Shown here piece after piece: positions 57,795 to 64,000 of a stretch of 64,000 nucleotides of DNA. Under the pieces are notes generated by a model. That model searched no databases. It had not been told where the DNA came from and saw only the letters and a program-made list of their open reading frames with translations. Position 1 is the stretch's first letter. Every line of letters starts with the position of its first letter. The stretch lies in the NCBI RefSeq assembly GCF_019059575.1, contig NW_024881612.1:744001-808000 (forward strand), in the 5' to 3' direction. The stretch comes from Amphibalanus amphitrite (taxonomy: Eukaryota; Arthropoda; Thecostraca; Balanomorpha; Balanidae). Made by a program: the position numbers and the translations under genes.

Positions 57795-59159
57795 ATGTCT
57801 CACGCGCGGTTGCTGCGGCGCGCTGTGCTCGTGGTCTCTCTGCTGACGCTGACCGGGCTGCACGTGCAGCAGGAGCGGCCGGCGGCCGGCTGGCGCGTCG
57901 CCCGACTGCTGCCGCTCACCATGTGCCTGATCTCGGCGGTCGCCAACACGATCAACACGGTGAGTGTGGCCGACTCGGCGCCGGCGGTCCTCTACAGCCT
58001 GACCATGGGTCTGTTCACGTACCACACTCTCCTGCTGCTGGTTCACCTACTGCGCCGGCGGCGGCACCTACACGACCTGCTGCGCCGCGCCGCCGCCCTC
58101 GAGGAGGCCACGGCCGCGCAGAGCCGCCCCGGCGACCACACCGCCCTCCGACTGCAGACCGTGACCGCCTGCGGCCTCCTCATCGGCGCCAGCACCCTGG
58201 GAACCGCCAGCTTCCTCAGCCAGGAGAGCCTGTCTCACCCCAAGTACCCGATCCCTGTGGCGGTGCCGCCCGCGCTGCAGGCACCGCCCGGCTACTGGGT
58301 CATCACCGTGCTGCAGGTGCTGCTGACTGTGGCACTGGCCGGCACCACGCTCGTCTTCGAGTTGTTGTTTGCTGGCCTGGCGGATGCGGTGGCGCTGTTC
58401 CAAACGCGTCTGGAGAGGTACTGCCAGGAGCATATCGGTCGGCGGAGTGAGGCGCTGGATGACATCAAGGGAAATGTCAGTGAAAGACAGCCGCCGGATC
58501 ATCGCCAGGTCGGCGACGCGGAGAAGGGATGGCTCTCCAGTAACACGGGCAGCGTTGGTCCACTCTCTAAGGCAGGTCTGTGGATTATGGACGAGCTGCG
58601 ACCCCGTGTCCGGCCGGTCACATCTCCGAGCCCCATCTGGGAGCCGCCGCTGGGGGGTCCGGAGTGGTCCCCGGAGCTCGAGCGTCACCTGAGTCACCTG
58701 AGGAGCACGCACCTGTCTGTGAGCCGACTGGCCGCGGACGCGGCCGCATTCTGCTCGCTGCCGGCGCTGAGCCTGTACACCTGCGTCACCACCAACATCC
58801 TGCTGCACAGCTACATCAGCGTCAACCTGTTCGGCAGCGACGCCCAGTTCGCGGGGCGCGCCAACACGCTGCCGCTGGGCTCCGTGTCGGCCACGCTGCG
58901 CCTGCTGGCGGCCAGCTGCGCCGGCAGCCGGCTGCTGAGCAGCGGTCAGCAGCTGCACCAGACTCTGACCGAGGCCAGCTGGCCGGACCAGACGCCCCAG
59001 ACCGGCCGCCTCGCGCTGCACCTCCTGCTCGAGCGGACCCGACGGCCGCCCGCCTTCGACGTCTGGGGACTCTTCGTCGTGGAGAAGAGGAATATACTCT
59101 CCCTGCTCAGTTTCGTGTTGACGTACTTCGTTATTATGATGCAGATGAACGTGGGCTGA
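57795..59159 (+). CDS. Gustatory receptor family (7tm_7) chemoreceptor, intronless
   Basis: An uninterrupted frame of 454 residues with strong GC third-position bias. Hydrophobic segments lie near residues 8-24, 37-55, 62-86, 121-142, 166-194, 313-345, 361-385 and 431-449, compatible with the seven-transmembrane arthropod Gr fold (intracellular N-terminus) with a long loop at about 200-310. The C-terminus has FDVWGLFVVEKRNILSLLSF followed by TYFVIMMQ, the hallmark TYhhhhhQ motif at the end of TM7 in insect and crustacean Gr/Or proteins. The length fits the family (about 350-450). Such receptors are ligand-gated cation channels for tastants; the ligand cannot be read from sequence. Many Gr genes have introns near the 3' end, whereas here none is needed. 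The start is the first ATG of the frame and directly precedes the first hydrophobic segment. Identification rests on the C-terminal motif and topology, so confidence is high for the family and nil for the subfamily. Confidence 0.82.
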   Translation: MSHARLLRRAVLVVSLLTLTGLHVQQERPAAGWRVARLLPLTMCLISAVANTINTVSVADSAPAVLYSLTMGLFTYHTLLLLVHLLRRRRHLHDLLRRAAALEEATAAQSRPGDHTALRLQTVTACGLLIGASTLGTASFLSQESLSHPKYPIPVAVPPALQAPPGYWVITVLQVLLTVALAGTTLVFELLFAGLADAVALFQTRLERYCQEHIGRRSEALDDIKGNVSERQPPDHRQVGDAEKGWLSSNTGSVGPLSKAGLWIMDELRPRVRPVTSPSPIWEPPLGGPEWSPELERHLSHLRSTHLSVSRLAADAAAFCSLPALSLYTCVTTNILLHSYISVNLFGSDAQFAGRANTLPLGSVSATLRLLAASCAGSRLLSSGQQLHQTLTEASWPDQTPQTGRLALHLLLERTRRPPAFDVWGLFVVEKRNILSLLSFVLTYFVIMMQMNVG

Positions 59160-59803
59160 TGTTTGGTTATGGGACGGTGAGGACAAAGTATTCTGTGCAC
59201 CTCGCTGGTCTGATATAGGAGTGGTTGGACCGACTGGAAGACAAGTGTATAGTCAATTATACAATGCGAGCTTCTACCAGTTAGCTACCTTGCTGCGCGC
59301 ATACATGTACAGTCCACAGCAGAAGTAATGTGGGGTTTCAGTCATGGGTATGTTCTGCTTCTGAAGCTTAGGAAAGATTAGCCAGACTACAATGAAACTT
59401 TGAATGTAGCTTATATGTATCGTCACCCTTGCAGCTGCAACTTTAGCTATTGACATCTTCTTTTCGATCACTCCGCATTAAACAATCGCCAGTCAAAGCC
59501 AACCGTTGATATTGGTAAAACCCTATATTACTTTAGCGGTGGGCTGTACCTTCGGAGTATGATACATGAAAGTAAAAAACAACTAGGCTAACCGAAGGCT
59601 TGTGCTCAATAGCTAAAGCACATTTAGTTAGCATTGTGCTTTCCTATTGAAAAACAAACCCAAGCTGTCAGACAATCTGCTTAAGCTGTTATCTTTGCTA
59701 CTTGCACGCCCTTTAGCCACACACACACATACCTACCTAACTTGATGCACTATCAGAAATGTGATAAATATAATTTCGATGTGAATAATGCATCGACTAA
59801 CTA

Positions 59804-59809
59804 AATAAA
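59804..59809 (+). terminator. Possible polyadenylation signal for the receptor gene
   Basis: AATAAA lies 645 nt beyond the stop codon. A variant ATTAAA at 59477-59482 is nearer. Neither can be preferred from sequence alone. Confidence 0.25.
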
Positions 59810-59969
59810 AGGCAAAAATGCAAGTGTGCTACAAAAGCTGTGCTGAACTAAGAACAATGAACATTAAGCAGAACGTGATGCACCGCAGCCGCTTCAGCTT
59901 TATATTCCGCGGCTATCGCAGCTAGTCTGTGCCGTAGTCTTAGCATGGCCCGTGTGCGTGCACGTCTGA

Positions 59970-60345
59970 CCCCGTATGAGGCCCAGTGTCTGGAGTGGAC
60001 CCGTGTGAGGCCTGCTGTCTGAACCTGTGTGAGGCTCGGTGTATGACCCCGAGTGAGGCCCGGTGTCTAACATGCGTGTGAGGCCCGGTGTCTGTCCACG
60101 TGTGAGGCCCGCTGACCACTTCCCGAGGGAACGTCGCCGGAGAGCTGACGAACACCAGCGACGCACCATATTCTCCCGATTTGAGGCCGATAGGCGCCGG
60201 CCGGGCCATCGCCTGACGACCGACCGGACAGAGGTGGGCCGGACAGGTCAGTCAGACAGGTAGGCCGGACAGGACAGTCAGACAGGTGGGCTGGACAGGT
60301 CAGCCGGTCGGCCGCGCCACCCAGACATGGGGCGAGGCGGATGTA
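59970..60345. repeat. Two adjacent short tandem arrays
   Basis: About five units of GTGTGAGGCCCGGTGTCTG (59995-60115) are followed, after a GC-rich gap, by GGCCGGACAGGTCAGTCAGA units (60235-60310). Open frames on the minus strand here are repeat translations. Confidence 0.7.
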
Positions 60346-61507
60346 AGTCAAAGATCAACCTGAGCAGCATCGTCAGACTCAGAAACACCAAATTCATTTA
60401 CAGCAAAAATCAGGAAATTCGGTTCAGAAGCCGTGGAAACTTCAGCATCCACACATCCATAGCCGATTCAGCACTCAACGTTGCGCGGTTGTAAAAAAAA
60501 ACAATAATTACACTCCAAAATAGCACACAGTCCACATTGGCGTGATTCAGGATTCTTCTTAGCTTTGGTCTAGTCACGGTATAAAAAATCTAGTTGTATC
60601 CAAATACGAAAGCAAAGAGGAGTAAATATTAGGCATTCAGTATTCACCTTGTCCAGTCCCAACGCTCTTTTGCCCAAGTCCGACATGGTTATGTCATCGG
60701 ACAGACGTCGAGCAAAGACGCATGGGTCCCTCCTTGGATATGTGCACTATGAAGTTTAATAACATACAGACCGGAATCTCCTCGACCATTTGCAGAGACT
60801 TTGATGCCCAATTTCGTAGGAGCTTTCGTACACTTCGAGGAAAGGATAAGTTGACTATTCCTTTGACTGCGCAATAGGTCTCAAACAAACCATTACTGTC
60901 ACGTTCTCGCGCTTACAAGCAGATATTGAACTTTTGGACTGAAAGCATGACCATAAGATGCATATGGGTATGCTCAGCGCCAACAAGAATCTTCTATAGA
61001 TTTGAAAAGTCAAACACCCGTATGCATCCGGATATTGGTTACGTGTCTGGTATGAGTACAAGGAAAATGCGGGACGAGCAGTGCAGACTCAGCCGCTGCT
61101 GGGAGTGTCCATGAGTGCTTTGTTGCCTACTGGTCGCATCAGAAAATTAGCATCGGGCAGCCATACATCAACCATTCTATTGTGGAACCAAACGAGTCAA
61201 TTACTTATAGCTAAAGCTGTTAATGTCGAAGCGATGTAGGCACTATTGCTTTCATAAATTGTTTGAATGTCCAGTCTGATGAATGGCTCTTCCGTGACAC
61301 ATGCAAACATGAAGCATTGTTTTGACTTTCAAATTAGAGTTTTGATGCAGTTGATATAATCGAAGTTTGTTGTACGGGAGAGCTTGCTTGACCTGGAGAA
61401 ACAAGAAACTCGTATGGCTGGCTACATTTGTGTCGGTCCAAGTTCGGTATTCAGACAATTCAAAGCGGACTATCAGAAACTTTGTCAGTCATTACGATGC
61501 TTTGCAG

Positions 61508-64000
61508 TGGCCGTTTTCACGACGGAATAGCAGGCATCTATTTAATCCCCATTTAATCCTTTAGTTCCTCAGGAATTTTAGTAGTTCTTTTTAGTAGGTT
61601 CCCCAGCTTTCGAATGAATGGTGCGTTAGTTTGCTATTTTTCTATTAAATATCACATCGATTTACTTTATCTAAGGATTATCACTAATATCAACATAAAG
61701 CGTAAGCACAATTATAAAATTATGAAATTATTAAATACTAGTACAATAGTTAAAAAAAGATACTGAGTTGCCAGGCTGCAAAGAATATATTCATTTATGG
61801 CGCACGACAGACATTTAGAAAGCAGCGCCCTGTTTTATTGCACGCTGCTAGCCGCTTCCATTGGGTTTTGCAGGCCGACGTCATTGGTCGTTACACGTAT
61901 GATGTCACGCGACTTGTGGCCTGTCACGGCTCTTTAATGATCTCCACTAAATGAATGCAACAATGGCCTTTTAAGTTGATCTCTGTGGCCATCTGTCTAT
62001 GGAGCGACCAATATGAAAGTTGGGTGAATTTACCGGGGTTACATGACTAGGAGCAAGCAAATGTGTATCAGGAATGGATTTAGGTGGAGAATTGCGCTGG
62101 ACCATGAGTGCTCGAGCGCTCCCAATTCCACGCCGGTTTGGCTTTGGAGCCGAGACAGACGATGCGGGTCAAGGTCACCGCTGGGGTAACGGTGGATTGG
62201 CTGCGCCCGAGCACCCGTAACGCGGCACAATTCTCGATCTATGGATTTTCCTATTCGCTCAGCATTGTGATAGGCGTTCGTAATAGCATTTACTCTGCTC
62301 ATGTACCTATCCCCGGTTATTTAAAAGAAGTTTTTGTGGGGGAATATCACGGCTTTAGGTACTCGGTGGCCCTATTCACGACTTTCAAAGAATGCTCCGA
62401 TAACTAAACACCGCACAGACCTACTGCATTAGTGAATCTGACAGAAGGTCTGTGGAATTACATCCCCCTCACCACACCCCTAAAAACTCATCCAGTGTCC
62501 AAAACCACTTTTATCGACTCGCAAAAAAAACACGCACACACACATACACACACAAAGCATGGGGCATGTCAGCTCTCAGTTCATTTATCATTGTCTTTAC
62601 CATGGTTCAATTGCATTGCGCGATTTAAAGCACGTGAGTGCCTATATAGTATATATGTAGAAAATAATATCTACAGCAAAACATCCAAAATTACAAAGGC
62701 TACAATGCTTAAAAAGTAGGTTCATCAAGGAATCCCATTTTTACTTGCGTTGTGTTCCCAACCATGCGATTCCAACGCGGGCTATTCGCAACGTCTGTTA
62801 AGGCACGTTAACAACTGACAAGCCGCCACCGCTGCCACTTATTCATAGATGGTTGATATCACAGCTTGGGCGTCAGCAGCGCGGCCCACAACGCGTCGGC
62901 GCCAGCGCACGCAGCTGTTGGCACTCGGCAGCCGGTGTTGCGACTTAACGGCCGGCCGGCCCCATGAAGGAGAAGCTCTTGGTGAAGCTTTGTGATCGCC
63001 TCATAGCCGCCTTGGATGTCATCTTTCTTGGCAGATCCATCCGTTCAGATGGTACGGTGCAGTCTGGATAAAGGACGAAGTCCAACGCCGCTAACCCCGC
63101 GACCGCCACCCCACAACGTGGCCGCAGACCGAACGGGCGTGAGGGCCGTAAGGGCCACCCCGCCATCCGGTAGGTGGCTGAGCATCCGGGCGCAGCGGCG
63201 CCTGGGCGGCGGCCGCGCTGAGATGAAGTCCCAAACCGCCATGTCGCCATCACCGCCATCACCATTGCTGCAGCTGTTCCCAACCGCCTCAATCGCCGCC
63301 GTTTTGCCAGCAGTCGCGCCGCGGAATGGCAGAAGCTCCAGAGTAGCCTCCAGCGCCCCTCTCCGCACGTGTGCAGGTGCACTGCGGCCGCCGGGTCCGA
63401 CGTCCAGGCAGAACATGATATTTCCATGCTGCTCCGACGGTGGGCTGGTCTTGTTTGGGCGTTCCTCCACTGTGACGTCGGTCACGCCTGCCCCGGCCAG
63501 GGCGCAGAGGCCGACGTGTCACCATCCGGTTGCAGTCCTCAGTCGGGTCGCAGCGTGTACCTCTTCCGCAGCGTGGAGCGCGCTCCCGCTGGGCAGCGAT
63601 ACAGCCAAAAGTAGCATAGCATGCGGGCGGCCAGCGCTGCGCCGGACAGCGGACCCATGCCGGGGGTATGCCGGTCTCGGCCATTAGCGGGGTCGTCGGG
63701 GCCGAGGCTGTACATACAGCTGGTGACCGCGTGAGCCGCCAATCGAAGCTCACGGCTTATAAGCTCGACGCGGGCATCACACGCCGTCCCGATGGGATCT
63801 CCACGACGCCGCCGCGAACTCCAGCGCGGCTCGCAGCGCGAAGACCAGTACGGACGGCCGGGGCAAACGGCGTGCGGGAGTCGCAGGCGACGTTCTGCGG
63901 ACAGAAAGGGTTGGGCATAAGCTGGTCGGCAGGACACTCTTGAGCCGAGCCTTTGATGTAATTACAGATGATCCAGAAGCATGCACAAAAATTCATGACA
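61508..64000. mobile_element. 5.7-kb terminal-inverted-repeat element, copy B (inverted, cut by window edge)
   Basis: It begins with TGGCCGTTTTCACGACGGAA and reads as the reverse complement of 12692 back to about 8540, almost base for base. It skips exactly the nested insertion 9882-11506 and one AGATATTA. The other end should lie about 1.6 kb past the window. Differences from copy A include a shorter CA/T microsatellite (62523-62556), scattered substitutions and a short deletion. Confidence 0.85.

Noticed and set aside
58068-59186. 372-codon minus-strand frame opposite the gustatory receptor
   Set aside because: An antisense shadow of a GC-biased gene. It has no domain, and the plus frame has transmembrane segments and the family motif.
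60648-60720. Possible minus-strand exon ending MSDLGKRALGLDK before a GTGAAT donor
   Set aside because: Looks protein-like, but the acceptor is weak, no neighbouring exon was found and the family is unknown.
60855-61061. Minus-strand frame with a kinesin-motor-like start (NVTVMVCLRP)
   Set aside because: Only about a dozen residues resemble the family, and a stop follows immediately. Taken as chance.
1-64000. CRISPR arrays, bacterial operons, rRNA genes
   Set aside because: No regularly spaced identical repeats with unique spacers, no ribosome-binding-site-led gene strings and no rRNA-like stretch were seen. The tandem arrays have no spacers.

Overview
This is arthropod nuclear DNA, most likely from a crustacean. 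It has split genes with canonical GT..AG introns and GC-rich coding exons in AT-richer, transposon-laden surroundings. The protein families also point there: an arthropod trachealess bHLH-PAS factor, an arthropod chemoreceptor, and a crustin-like secreted WAP-domain protein. A barnacle-like (thecostracan) source is a guess I cannot test. No virus, prophage, operon or CRISPR array was seen.

Layout. 1-3427: minisatellite and nested DNA-transposon relics. 3651-5350 (minus): two exons of a bHLH transcription factor whose basic region and helix 1 look like Sage (salivary gland bHLH); its 3' exons lie left of the window. 5392-6647: two small hAT-type elements with perfect 8-bp target duplications, the first 41 bp from the bHLH start codon. 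6958-12691: a 5.7-kb terminal-inverted-repeat element, itself hit by a hAT-like element that was hit by a TTAA element. A second copy, inverted and without those insertions, runs from 61508 off the right edge. 15062-15823: TTAA-type MITE. About 16.03-16.85 kb: a Penelope-like element fragment with a GIY-YIG domain. 17507-18418 (minus): a two-exon gene for a secreted, very arginine-rich WAP protein. 19.7-20.6 kb: two hAT MITEs and a hairpin. 22246-30229 (minus): at least eleven exons of trachealess (trh), covering bHLH, PAS-A, PAS-B and part of the C-terminus, with two TTAA MITEs in its introns. 31712-33779: two near-identical 1-kb TTAA elements forming a 2-kb palindrome, followed by a second Penelope-like fragment. 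35735-38752: a composite hAT-like element holding a TTAA element, which holds a SINE. About 38.8-57.5 kb: mostly unique, transposon-poor DNA upstream of trh, with one TTAA element. 57795-59159 (plus): an intronless gustatory-receptor-family gene.

How it fits together. Two developmental transcription factors (sage-like and trh) lie on the same strand about 17 kb apart. In Drosophila both belong to the salivary gland and ectodermal tube programme, so the linkage is worth checking in other arthropods. The crustin-like gene between them is probably an independent immune effector. The most unusual items are that protein and a family of TTAA-flanked elements packed with AGGTCA half-sites, the core motif bound by many nuclear receptors.
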